Below the pieces are notes generated by a model, which searched no databases, was not told the origin of the DNA, and saw nothing but the letters and a program-made list of their open reading frames with translations. Positions 31,723 to 41,800 of a stretch of DNA of 64,000 bases are shown one piece after another (position 1 is the stretch's first letter; each line of letters begins with the position of its first letter). Position numbers and translations under genes: made by a program. Source of the stretch: an uncultured Lachnospiraceae bacterium (GTDB lineage Bacteria; Bacillota; Clostridia; Lachnospirales; Lachnospiraceae); NCBI GenBank assembly GCA_934339135.1, contig CAKRHP010000017.1:15407-79406 (forward strand), written 5' to 3'.

Positions 31723-33614
31723 CGGTTCTTTTTCTTATTGCAGTACATCAATGTATCCGCCTCTCCGATCATCTGCTCAATATTCAGATCCCGCGACCGT
31801 TCCTGTATAACTACTCCGATACTTGCTGTAATCCTGTATGGCTTCTGATCTACTCCCTCTGTCCGGTCAATATACTCCTGCAGCCGCTGTCCCAGAATTC
31901 CCTCTGTCAGCTCCGTCACATCATCCACAAAAACGATGCTGTCAAACTCATCCCCGCCGAACCGGGCACATACCGCTTCCTTACCACAAATTGCCTTCAC
32001 TCCATGAGCCAGGGTACAGATTGCAAAGTCTCCCTCCGCATGACCATAGGTATCATTGATATGTTTTAACCGGTTCATATCCACCGATACAAGCACTGCA
32101 TACTTTCGTTTTGTCTCTGACAACATCCTCAAAAAATGCTTGTAAAAACCCCGGCGGTTATACAGCTCTGTCATAGCATCCAGCTCTGACAGTTTCGCCA
32201 GTTCCTTATTGGCACGGAGCAGATTTTGTTTCAGAGTATCTAACTGCTGATTCTGAAGCACCAGATTGATCGCATTGGAAAGAAACATACCAAACTCATC
32301 ACATCTCTGCACATCTCTCTGATTAAGGGTATGAAAACCATCTATAGAATAACCATACGCCGTTTTTCCGGCATTAAGCACCCGGATCAGAATGATCTCC
32401 CAGCTGTCCTCCTGTGCATTTAATATGTCAAACCATTTTTCAATGGGAAAATGCTCCCCCGATTCCTTAAATTTTCCGTCACCGCCACACATCAGAGTAA
32501 CCATGGAACGATATCTGCCATTTACTTCCATGTCTTCAAACAGCTCCTCCTTGACTGCGGCATACCGGAAATCATTACGCCAGATATATGCCGTATCCGG
32601 TAAAATCTGTGCAAGATCATACATGGAACGTAATGGCAGTGCCGATGTCATCATCTCATTCATCGCATGGGTATGCCAGGCACAATCGCCCAGAGACTCT
32701 GACAGTCCACGAATGATCTCATTTCTGTTGACCTTCCCGGCAGCAGGACATCCACAGGACTCATTTTTTCTCAGGAAATATCGAATGGAATACGCCTCCG
32801 GCCGGATCTGCCCGGTTTCTCTCCATTCCTCAATCTTATCAAAAATAAACCACACCGCCCCCTCATAATCCGGGGCACAGGTTGCCAGAACCGGACGATA
32901 ATACTTACCGTCATTCACACCGTCAAAGCCGGTCACGATCACATCCTCCGGCACCTGATATCCGGCCTCTTCCAGCACATTACACGCAACTAATGCCATG
33001 ACATCATTGGCACAGACAATTGCCTCCGGCATCGGCAGATCTGAGTGAAGGAACCGTTCCATTTCCTTCCTTGCCGGAACATCCCAGAACTGACCGTACC
33101 CGACCCGTTCCTCCTCAAAAGCGATTCCATTGTCCTCCAGCACCTTCCGATAGACCTGCACTCGTTCCTCGGAAATTGCATGGTCATGAAATCCCGCCAG
33201 CATATTAACGTGCCGGGCACCATGCTCTTCCACCACATGACGGACCATCTCCTCGAACCCGGAAGTATAATCATGACGGATCGGATAGCAGTCTCCCGCC
33301 TCCCGGTCCAGACAAAAACATGGAATCTGCCTTCTCCGTGCAATGCCTGCAATCCCATCGATCAGATCCCTGTTTTTGATCGTCTCTCCCAAAATCACAA
33401 AGGCATCCAAGGACAGATATTCGGACAGACTACACAGTTCCATTTCAGCCACTGTCCGATCCACTGCCACCGGATCAGTCGTATCCAGAGAAAAGATAAC
33501 AAGCTTGCGTCCCTCTTTTTGACCAAGATTCTGCATTGCATGTATAAAATTAAGATTGTTCTCTTCAAAGGTTCTTGCTATAAATAAACCGATCAATTTT
33601 GCATTATCTACCAT
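31719..33614 (-). CDS. Diguanylate cyclase with LacI-type periplasmic-binding-like sensor domain
   Basis: 631 aa without a signal peptide or TM helix. N-terminal half (about 5-290) is a LacI/Peripla_BP_3-like ligand-binding fold (LIGLFIARTFEENNLNF, AIVCANDVMALVACNVLEEA, VIVTGFDGVNDG) with no HTH; a middle region (about 300-440) is probably a second sensor; a helix leads into a GGDEF domain (about 465-630: DAMTELYNRRGFYKHF, SVDMNRLKHINDTYGHAEGD, ARFGGDEFDSIVF). The active site is intact, so it should make c-di-GMP in response to a cytosolic small molecule, perhaps a sugar. Single gene; GGGGT upstream of ATG. Confidence 0.88.
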   Translation of the reverse strand: MVDNAKLIGLFIARTFEENNLNFIHAMQNLGQKEGRKLVIFSLDTTDPVAVDRTVAEMELCSLSEYLSLDAFVILGETIKNRDLIDGIAGIARRRQIPCFCLDREAGDCYPIRHDYTSGFEEMVRHVVEEHGARHVNMLAGFHDHAISEERVQVYRKVLEDNGIAFEEERVGYGQFWDVPARKEMERFLHSDLPMPEAIVCANDVMALVACNVLEEAGYQVPEDVIVTGFDGVNDGKYYRPVLATCAPDYEGAVWFIFDKIEEWRETGQIRPEAYSIRYFLRKNESCGCPAAGKVNRNEIIRGLSESLGDCAWHTHAMNEMMTSALPLRSMYDLAQILPDTAYIWRNDFRYAAVKEELFEDMEVNGRYRSMVTLMCGGDGKFKESGEHFPIEKWFDILNAQEDSWEIILIRVLNAGKTAYGYSIDGFHTLNQRDVQRCDEFGMFLSNAINLVLQNQQLDTLKQNLLRANKELAKLSELDAMTELYNRRGFYKHFLRMLSETKRKYAVLVSVDMNRLKHINDTYGHAEGDFAICTLAHGVKAICGKEAVCARFGGDEFDSIVFVDDVTELTEGILGQRLQEYIDRTEGVDQKPYRITASIGVVIQERSRDLNIEQMIGEADTLMYCNKKKNR

Positions 33615-33727
33615 AACTCATACCCCGCATCTTTTACTCATAATGTTTCATGCATTCCGTACTTACAGCATCTGCACCATTTTGTACACAGCGTACCATA
33701 AAATGTCCGGAGTTGCAACAGATCCCT

Positions 33728-34759
33728 TTATAATCTGAGATATATTGAGAAAATGTTTCCCTGCTCTGTTGCCTTCACAGCAACATATCCCCCCTGCCGC
33801 AGCGCGATCTCTCTGGTCAGATAAAGCCCCAGTCCGATTCCTTCTTTTCCGGTACTGTTCTCACCCCTGTAAAATCTCCGGAAAATACGGTTCTGTTCCT
33901 CCCGCGAGATCGCGCCGTTATGATCCTCCACGGAAATTTCCGCAAAAAGTCCCAGCTTCCGAACAGACAAAATGATCTTCTTCTCTGCTTTTTCCGAATA
34001 TTTCACAGCATTATCCAGCAGATTAAAAACCGCTTCTGCCGTCCAGTCTGCATCAAACTGCGCTTCCGTATCCCTTTCCCTGTCCTCTCTGTAAATAATC
34101 TCGCATCCCATCTGACGGGCTTTTGGATAAATATCCTTGACCGCCTTCAATACCGTTTCACTGATCCTGTTATGCCCGCATTTCAGATGGATCAGTCCTG
34201 TCTCCAGCCGTGATATCCTGATCATATTTTCCGACAGGAAATTCAGCCGTTCCACCGACTTACAGATAATATCCACATATTCTCTGTACTGATTTTCGGA
34301 CAGATTGTCCTTCTGAAGAAAGCGGCTGTACATTTTCAGATTGGCCAGAGGCGTTTTTAACTGGTGGGACAGGTCTGATATGATCCCTTTCATCCGCTCC
34401 TGCTCCTGTCTCGTCAGCCCGTTCTGATGACGCATCCTCCGGATCAGCTTCGCTGCATTGGCCTGCAGCTTGGAAAGCATAGTGTCTTCCGTCTCCGGAA
34501 ACACCTCCCTCTCCTCAAGCTCCATCAACGTGTCCAATAAATCGGATAGCTCCTGCACTACTGACATAATATATTTCTGATCCGTCCGGTGCATCTGATA
34601 CACCATTCCATCCAGAAGCAGGCAGGCCGCACCCACGATGCAGCCTGCCGTAATTTTTTCTGTCGCCCATACAATATAAACCGGAACCACCACTGTGATC
34701 ACCACGCACAGGATAATGATAAGATTCTTTTTGTTCTGATAGGATTCCCTGACCTTCAA
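33728..34759 (-). CDS. Intramembrane-type sensor histidine kinase
   Basis: 343 aa from a TTG start with GGGGGGA 7 nt upstream. Two TM helices close together (about 13-30 and 36-52) leave almost no extracellular loop, the BceS-like layout. HisKA: ISDLSHQLKTPLANLKMYS; ATPase: VFNLLDNAVKYSEKAEKK, GIGLGLYLTREIALRQGG. It forms an operon with the response regulator, FtsX-like permease and ATPase upstream. By analogy such kinases get their signal from the transporter itself, often on peptide antibiotic attack. Confidence 0.88.
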   Translation of the reverse strand: MKVRESYQNKKNLIIILCVVITVVVPVYIVWATEKITAGCIVGAACLLLDGMVYQMHRTDQKYIMSVVQELSDLLDTLMELEEREVFPETEDTMLSKLQANAAKLIRRMRHQNGLTRQEQERMKGIISDLSHQLKTPLANLKMYSRFLQKDNLSENQYREYVDIICKSVERLNFLSENMIRISRLETGLIHLKCGHNRISETVLKAVKDIYPKARQMGCEIIYREDRERDTEAQFDADWTAEAVFNLLDNAVKYSEKAEKKIILSVRKLGLFAEISVEDHNGAISREEQNRIFRRFYRGENSTGKEGIGLGLYLTREIALRQGGYVAVKATEQGNIFSIYLRL

Positions 34760-34780
34760 CGACTGATCCCCCCTGTCTCA

Positions 34781-35467
34781 TCACATGTCACCAAACGTAT
34801 ATCCAATGCCAAATACAGTAATAATATATTCCGGATCCTTCGGATCCTTTTCCAGCTTCTGTCTGAGCCTTCGGATATATACATTTAATGTATTTTCATC
34901 CACATAATTTTCCTCAAAATCCCATATTTTCTGAAGCAGCATTTCCCGTGTCATAACCTGACTCCTGTTGCGGATCAAAAGCTCCAGGATCCGGTATTCT
35001 GTCCCTGACAGCTTCACCTGATCCCCCTCCCGAAACACCTGCATTTTGCCGAGATCCACCGTAAGACCCCGATAGCAAAACACCTCACGGTCCTTTTCCC
35101 CGGCACTACGCCGGAGCACCGCAGATATGCGTTCATACAATACTTCCACCGAAAACGGCTTTGCCATATAATCATCGGCTCCTGCCCGAAAGCCCAGGAT
35201 CATATCCTCCTCTGTATCCCTGGCCGTGAGAAAGATCACCGGAACCGTGCGCTTCTGACGAAAGTCTTTACAAAACTCCAGCCCATCCCCATCCGGCAGA
35301 TTGCAGTCCAGAAGCATCAGTGAAATTGTCTCCCCCTCGTCATCCGCCACCCGGCGTGCTTCCCGTATGGAATAGGCACATTGCACCAAAAATCCCTTCT
35401 CCTCCAGATGCAGCTTTACACCTCTGCACAGGCTTACATCATCTTCTACGATCAAAATTGTCTGCAC
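34781..35467 (-). CDS. OmpR-family response regulator
   Basis: 228 aa: receiver with IVEDDVSLC, phospho-Asp in LMLLDCNLPDG and Lys in DDYMAKPFS; C-terminal winged helix ending VYIRRLRQKLEKD and ITVFGIGYTF. It pairs with the kinase 21 nt downstream. The tandem TGTAA repeats in front of the operon (38758-38773) are the probable binding site. Confidence 0.93.
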   Translation of the reverse strand: MQTILIVEDDVSLCRGVKLHLEEKGFLVQCAYSIREARRVADDEGETISLMLLDCNLPDGDGLEFCKDFRQKRTVPVIFLTARDTEEDMILGFRAGADDYMAKPFSVEVLYERISAVLRRSAGEKDREVFCYRGLTVDLGKMQVFREGDQVKLSGTEYRILELLIRNRSQVMTREMLLQKIWDFEENYVDENTLNVYIRRLRQKLEKDPKDPEYIITVFGIGYTFGDM

Positions 35468-35471
35468 TGTT

Positions 35472-38021
35472 TTATCCTTCCCGTCTCATGCGCTGTATCA
35501 CGCTCTCCTTTGATATCATATAATATACCACAGCCGGTACGATCATACAAATCACCAGCGATGCCGCGGCAATCCCTGTCATGACCCCTGCAGGATAGTG
35601 AAAGATCGCATAATCTGCCATACTCTTTGCTGCCCTGGCAAACTGAATAATAATAAGATTACCGAGAGTCAGCAGCAGCCCGATACTGATCATGCCATAA
35701 TAACCTCCCTCCCACAAAAGCATACGGCAGATCTGTTTCTTTGTCATTCCGACGCTCTCCAGCATAGCAAGCTCTGTCCTTCTGGTAAATACACCTGTCA
35801 GCATAACATTAATATAATTCAACATACCGATCATGATCAAAATTCCCGAAATACCTCCCCCCAGAATTTTCATTGTCATGATCGAAGTGGAAAATTTCTT
35901 TGCCGCCTCTGACTTTATGGTGGTGTCGATCACAGCCGTGTTCGACTGCGCCAGCGCTTTCACTCTTTTTGTTACGGAAGCTTCCGCTTCCTTCCTGCAG
36001 TTTAAGATCATATTATCGCTTCCCGGATCGTCTGTGATCCGTTCCAACGCCTTATCACTGAGCAGGATTGCCTCCGGCGCTCCTGCCTGGATCCAGTAAT
36101 ATCCAATCTCAAACCCCCACATTTCCTGAAGACATGCTCCAACCTTTATGGTAGTCTTCCTGTCCGTTTTCCTGTCCACCAATGTCAGTGTTTTCCCCTT
36201 CATCTGCTGTGCCTGTTCTTTGGTATCTACCGTTCCGATCAGGCATATTTTTCCTTCTTCAAATGCCCTCTCATCGATCCTCTGATCCTTCCCGGCTCTG
36301 TCATTATATTTCCGGATATCATCCATGCCGATGGAAACGACCGGGCAGGAATACATACTTTCCTTGTTCCTTTTCTCCTGCGCCCTGCGATAAAATTTGA
36401 TACTCTCCTCCTTCTCCTGCGGTGTCATCTGATCTGTATCCAGAAATGGTTCATACAGCTTTTCATCAAAAGGAAGTATGATCTCCGCAGTACGGTTCCA
36501 GCGAAAAGAGGTGATCCCCGGAATCTTCCGGAGTTCCTTTGTCATAGTTTCCAACGACTGTTTCTGCTCCTGATCCTGTTCGTTATTTTCATCGGTGCCG
36601 GTATAGATCACATAATCATTTGGCACATATGTTTCCAGATAATTTTCCAACTTGATGCTCCCCAATATGGCATCCACTGCCAGAAAGGCGATCATCCCCA
36701 TAAATAATGACGCAAACACCAGGATCGCCCGCTTTTTATCACGGAATACATTACGAAATGCCATCCGCCGGATCTTTCCGCCTCTTTTAGTATTGTGAGA
36801 CCGCAGCTTTTCCTGATACTGTCCGTTATATTTCATGGCCTCCACCGCAGAAATATTTCCGGCAAACTTTGCGGGCTTCCGACAGCTGATCCATATGGTG
36901 ATCAGGGAAAACAGAACCGTTGCCACAAAGATCTCGGGCCGGAACTGTATCCGGCTCGGCATGGCGTCATTTCCCCCGGCCGCAAGGGCATAAAGCGCCG
37001 CCGGAACGATCCCAAAGGCACAGATCACCCCCAGAAATATTCCGGCAGGAATCCCGATCCCTGCCAGATGCCAGACCTGTTTCTTCACAAGCTTCCGAAT
37101 CTGGGACGGTGTCGTTCCGATGGTTTTTAACATTCCGTAAAACCGGATATCCTTTGTTACGGAAATATACATGACATTATAGATCAGCAGATAACCGCTC
37201 AGGATAATGATCGCTCCCACAGCAAGCAAGGTAACAACAACAATAACTCTCTCCATGTCATTGTTTTGATCCTCGCTAAATGCCGAGTCCCACGACTGCG
37301 TTCGTTTTACACCATTCGCCTGCGTAACCTCGTCCAGACTGACCTGATCCTGCAGTTTTTTATATAAAATATATTTCCTGTCACCTTTGGCAGATATGGA
37401 CAGCGTTTTATTTTCTCTTTTATCGAGTCCCATTTTTTGGACATATTCCTTTGAAACGAGACCTACTGCTTTCCCATAGATATAATCCCGATACCAGCCG
37501 CTTAAAGTAAAGGTTTCCTCTCTTTTTCCATCATAAAGAATTACCTTTCCCCCTATTTTCGGTTTATTGATACCGATCACAGCCAGAGACGTCTCTGACA
37601 GCATGATCTGATCCTGTTTCTCCGGATACGTTCCGTGAATACGACTGATGGATGGAATGTAATTCTTACTGTATTCCTCCGTATCGTAATACCACAGTGC
37701 CACCGTTTTTTCCCCGGAAGCTTCCTTTCTGCTGCCGGCACTGATCTGTACTCCCATAGCTCTCAGATCCTGCATATCCTTTATCTGATCCATCTGCTGC
37801 TTTGATGGCTGCTCCAGCCAGATCGTGCTTTGCGATCCCAAATTACGGATCTGCATAATGCCCATATTCCGGATCAGACTGATCCCGATGGTAAATACCG
37901 TTGTAAACATAAAGGTGGTCAGAATGATCGCCAGCACCGCAAAAAAATTTCTTGTACGCTCTACCTTGATGGATCGTCTGCTAAGGCGGCAAAGCACCTC
38001 CTGATTATTGTTTTTTAACAT
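35472..38021 (-). CDS. FtsX/MacB-like ABC transporter permease, two FtsX domains
   Basis: 849 aa. TM helix at about 25-47, an outside domain (about 50-250), three helices (about 255-390), a further helix near 425 with a second outside domain (about 445-710), and three C-terminal helices. Two FtsX-like units in one chain resemble VexE/BceB-type and LolC-like exporters that act mechanically on substrates at the membrane. It overlaps the ATPase gene by 7 nt. Likely role: resistance to, or sensing of, envelope-active peptides (inference). Confidence 0.85.
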   Translation of the reverse strand: MLKNNNQEVLCRLSRRSIKVERTRNFFAVLAIILTTFMFTTVFTIGISLIRNMGIMQIRNLGSQSTIWLEQPSKQQMDQIKDMQDLRAMGVQISAGSRKEASGEKTVALWYYDTEEYSKNYIPSISRIHGTYPEKQDQIMLSETSLAVIGINKPKIGGKVILYDGKREETFTLSGWYRDYIYGKAVGLVSKEYVQKMGLDKRENKTLSISAKGDRKYILYKKLQDQVSLDEVTQANGVKRTQSWDSAFSEDQNNDMERVIVVVTLLAVGAIIILSGYLLIYNVMYISVTKDIRFYGMLKTIGTTPSQIRKLVKKQVWHLAGIGIPAGIFLGVICAFGIVPAALYALAAGGNDAMPSRIQFRPEIFVATVLFSLITIWISCRKPAKFAGNISAVEAMKYNGQYQEKLRSHNTKRGGKIRRMAFRNVFRDKKRAILVFASLFMGMIAFLAVDAILGSIKLENYLETYVPNDYVIYTGTDENNEQDQEQKQSLETMTKELRKIPGITSFRWNRTAEIILPFDEKLYEPFLDTDQMTPQEKEESIKFYRRAQEKRNKESMYSCPVVSIGMDDIRKYNDRAGKDQRIDERAFEEGKICLIGTVDTKEQAQQMKGKTLTLVDRKTDRKTTIKVGACLQEMWGFEIGYYWIQAGAPEAILLSDKALERITDDPGSDNMILNCRKEAEASVTKRVKALAQSNTAVIDTTIKSEAAKKFSTSIMTMKILGGGISGILIMIGMLNYINVMLTGVFTRRTELAMLESVGMTKKQICRMLLWEGGYYGMISIGLLLTLGNLIIIQFARAAKSMADYAIFHYPAGVMTGIAAASLVICMIVPAVVYYMISKESVIQRMRREG

Positions 38022-38695
38022 ACCGTATCACCTTCCTCTGCCTTTCCGTCCTCTATCCGGATCACCCGGTCTGCCATCTGTGCAATCTCCTCGTTGTGAG
38101 TGATCATCACGATGGTCTGATGAAACTCCCGGCTGGTCACCTTTAACAGTGAGACTACATCCATCCCGGTACGGCTGTCCAGATTTCCCGTAGGTTCATC
38201 TGCCAGAATGATCGCAGGCTTCGCAGCCAGAGCCCTTGCGATCGCGACACGCTGCTGCTGCCCTCCGGAGAGCTGATTCGGCATTGCCGTAAGCTTTTTC
38301 TCTAACCCCAGTGTCTGTATGATCGTGTCCACATACCCCTCATCGACCCTGCCGCCATCCAGCTCGATGGGCAGCACAATATTCTCATATACATTTAAGA
38401 TGGGAACCAGATTATAATTCTGAAATACAAAGCCGATATTACGGCGGCGGAAAATAGTCAGCTCTTCATCATTCATTTTAAAAATCTCTTTTCCCCTCAC
38501 TATCACCTCTCCGGAGGTTGGCCGGTCAAGGCCTCCCAGCATATTTAACAATGTTGATTTCCCGCTTCCGGAGGAGCCTGCCACTGCCATAAATTTCCCC
38601 TCCTCCACAGCGATCGAAACATGGTCCAGGGCATGTACTTCATTTTCCCCTTCTCCATACTGTTTGCACAGATCTATGGTTTTTAATATTTCCAT
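38015..38695 (-). CDS. ABC transporter ATP-binding protein, MacB/LolD-like
   Basis: 226 aa with Walker [28 protein letters not shown], Walker [14 protein letters not shown] and H-loop ITHNEE. This is the standard partner of FtsX-like permeases. First gene of the four-gene operon with the permease and two-component system. Confidence 0.94.
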   Translation of the reverse strand: MEILKTIDLCKQYGEGENEVHALDHVSIAVEEGKFMAVAGSSGSGKSTLLNMLGGLDRPTSGEVIVRGKEIFKMNDEELTIFRRRNIGFVFQNYNLVPILNVYENIVLPIELDGGRVDEGYVDTIIQTLGLEKKLTAMPNQLSGGQQQRVAIARALAAKPAIILADEPTGNLDSRTGMDVVSLLKVTSREFHQTIVMITHNEEIAQMADRVIRIEDGKAEEGDTVC

Positions 38696-38740
38696 CTTTT
38701 TTCCTCTCTTTCCTCTTAGTTGTCTCTAAGACTCCACTAC

Positions 38741-38773
38741 ATTATAGCTGTCACATCTTACAATCTCATTACA
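38741..38773 (-). promoter_or_regulatory. Promoter and OmpR-type direct repeats of the ABC/two-component operon
   Basis: Minus strand TATAAT (38746-38741) has no good -35. TGTAA occurs at 38773-38769 and 38762-38758, an 11-bp period, ending 11 nt before the -10. Direct repeats of one turn replacing the -35 are typical for activation by an OmpR-family regulator. Confidence 0.5.
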
Positions 38774-38792
38774 GTTTCACCAAAAAGGGCAA

Positions 38793-38822
38793 AAAAAGAG
38801 GGAATCGAAATTCCCTCTTTTT
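38793..38822 (-). terminator. Terminator of the 5'-nucleotidase gene
   Basis: AAAAAGAGGGAAT (38793-38805), tetraloop CGAA, ATTCCCTCTTTTT (38810-38822): a 13-bp stem starting 20 nt after the stop at 38842. T-runs on both sides would let it work in either direction. Confidence 0.92.
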
Positions 38823-38841
38823 GTCTTACTTCATGCAGTTG

Positions 38842-41800
38842 TTATTTCACAACGTATTTTTTCTTAAGTCCCATACCTTTTTTATTTCTTGCTTTTACGA
38901 TCACCTTGTCTTTTGATGCCAGAGGCTTTTTCAGTTTTACCGTATAATTTCCTTCAAAATCAATGGAAGCGGTATGTTTCTTTCCATTCACAAGAATAAA
39001 TACTTTTGTGTTAGTGTTTTCCACAGTCACACCATCTGCCTCTGTTCCATCACCAACCACGTCTACATGACCTCTAATCTTTTTCAATCCGGCTTTCAGT
39101 TTATTTACCTTCGGAGTGTCTGGTACAACCTCTGTTTTCTTCGTCTTTAATACCGGACTATTCCCCTTTGTATTCGTAAGATATGCATTTACCTTCACAC
39201 CGGAATTGGTCTTTGCAATTTTTCTCTGGTAACGATACATCTTCTTAGATGCTATATATGTTTTCTTTGTGATGGTATACTTCTTTTTGCCCACAGTGAT
39301 CGTAGCGCTCTTACACTTCTCTTCCGAGAATACCTTTACCTTTGTGGACAAATTCGTTACCGTCTGCATGACCGGCTTTGCCGGAACCGTCTGTTGTACA
39401 GTCCTCTTCGTTCCCATGCTGACACGGTTTGCCACATCTACCGTACGCACCTTCACCTCTGTCTTTGCCTTTAAAAGATATGGAAGTGAAAATGTATAAC
39501 TGCCGCTACTGGTAATATCCATCTTAATCTTTTCTATCTTATAATCTTTATTGTAAAGCTCGCACTGCTTATACAGCTCTTCCGTTCCATCATCCTGCAT
39601 AAATACTGTTTTTTTGCTATCTAATATAAAGAACGGATATACATTTTTATCATTAATTTCTCCTTTTACGGTCCGAACGGCTGTTGTCGGTCTCTCCATG
39701 ACCGGCTTATTCGGTCCCGTTCTCTTAACCGTTACAACGGTTCTGGCACTGCATCGTCCCTCATCATCCTTTACATAAACAAATACCTTTTTTCCGGCAT
39801 TCTGTGGTGGCAGCGCATATTTAAAGGATCCATCATCATTTACGCTCGTCTTATAAACAGTAGAGTCCTCCAGTTCAAAATATATTGTCGTTACCGGCTC
39901 TGCTTTTCCGGTAATATAGACTTTACGATTGGTATACGTGTCTACCTTCGGCGCCTCGAGAATTCCCTCATTTATATTATTGATACGGATATAACGTATT
40001 GTGACATTTCCTTTTCCATCCACTGCTCTTATTGAATATATACCATTTTTATCTGCAGCAAACATGCCATTCGTAACAGCCTTCGCATTATTCCACGCAA
40101 TAGAATCTGCAAGATATTTACCACAAAGATATGTCAGGGATGCAATACCGGAACGGTCCGTTGCCTGCACAGCCACCTTAACAGGATGATTTGTTTCAAT
40201 TTCTGTTAATGCTGTCAGATTCAGATCAGGACCACTTTTATCCGTCTGATCCATTGCCGCCAGATCTGCCCGATAATAATCGAAATCTCCGGCAGAATCC
40301 AGTTTTTCTTTATCCCAGGATTTTTTATTTATCATATCCCGTGCACCAGATCCGGTCTTTAATATGTAAAAATACTTATTAGAATATTTTACATTCCAGT
40401 TATTATCCTCCAAATTACCCAAAGAACCACATTCTGACAGCTTCTGCATATACTTTTTAAAATAATCTCTGGTATCCGCCTGGCTCAACTTGCTCATTGC
40501 CGCTGTCTTAAACAATGCAGGCATTTTCGTGCCATCCAGCCGGTTTACAATGAAAAGAAATTGATCTGTATCCTTAATTTCCTGTCCATTTCTTGTCATA
40601 CTTGTCACGCGCCAGGTATCATTAATCTTGTTACCGTCATAGTCATAACGCGGCGCTACGCTGTTATCAATCGTGTATTCCACACCATCCATAATATAGA
40701 AACGGCTCAAATCTGTGAGATACAGTTCCTGCAAAGAATACTGTAACGGTCTGCTGCCCTTGTAATTAAGAATTCCCGCCAACAAGTCGCTTGTCTGGGA
40801 AATTCCCTTATTTCCGCTGTTGCCTCCCGTCACCTGCGTCCCTTCTGTGACAGCCCCCGGTGTAGTGATGCCAGGAGTTTCTGCCGGATTCGGACTACTG
40901 ATCGCAGAACCGGAGATTACATTACTTCCGGCTGTTTCATAAGCACTTGCCGACCACTCTAACCATTCTCTCAACTCTGCGCCTGTTATCTTGTAGCGCC
41001 ACAACTGTATCCGGTAATTCATCAGCTGATATAGATCTGCACTTGTGAATGCGTCCTTAATGTCATAATAATCAACGCCACTCCCCGCACCATACTTCGA
41101 GTACCGGGAAGCTGCTACAACAGGAAGTCCCTTACAGTCTGTGTTATCGTTGTTCTGATATTCCATACCATAAGAAATTGCCATATCGTTTAACAGCTGG
41201 ATCGGACTGCTGTCCTCCACTGTACCCAGATAATTCTGCCATCTTGCATCTGATTTGATCTCCGCAAGCACCTCGGTACAATCAGCCGCAAATACCGATC
41301 CCCATTTGTCCATATATTTCGCAATATTTTGATTAATGGCTGTATTAACCTTGGTTTTACGAATCTGAGATCGTCTGGTAACAATCTCCTTATTTTGGGA
41401 AATTCCCAGATCAACCACACCGATTCCCTGTCCGCTGTTGGCTACCATGACAAGATTCTTTCCGTTCACCAATCCATTCTCGGTATCAACACCCGGATAT
41501 TTATCGTATTTTGTTGTTCCGTCTGCACAGAAATTGGAATGTAGATGACCACACAAAACCGCATCAACTCCGTCAATCTTTGTCAACGCATATCCAACAT
41601 TTTCATCCATCAGTGCCGGCTGCTCTGCGCCCACACCGGAATGCGCCAGAACTACAACTACATCTGCTCCTGCATCCTTAAGGATCTTGGTTTCCTTCTG
41701 TACATTGGCAACCATATCCTCGCCGGCGAGAACACCTGTGTAATCACATCTCTTTTTCGATAATGTCGGAATCGATTCCCCGATCACACCTACCTTCACG

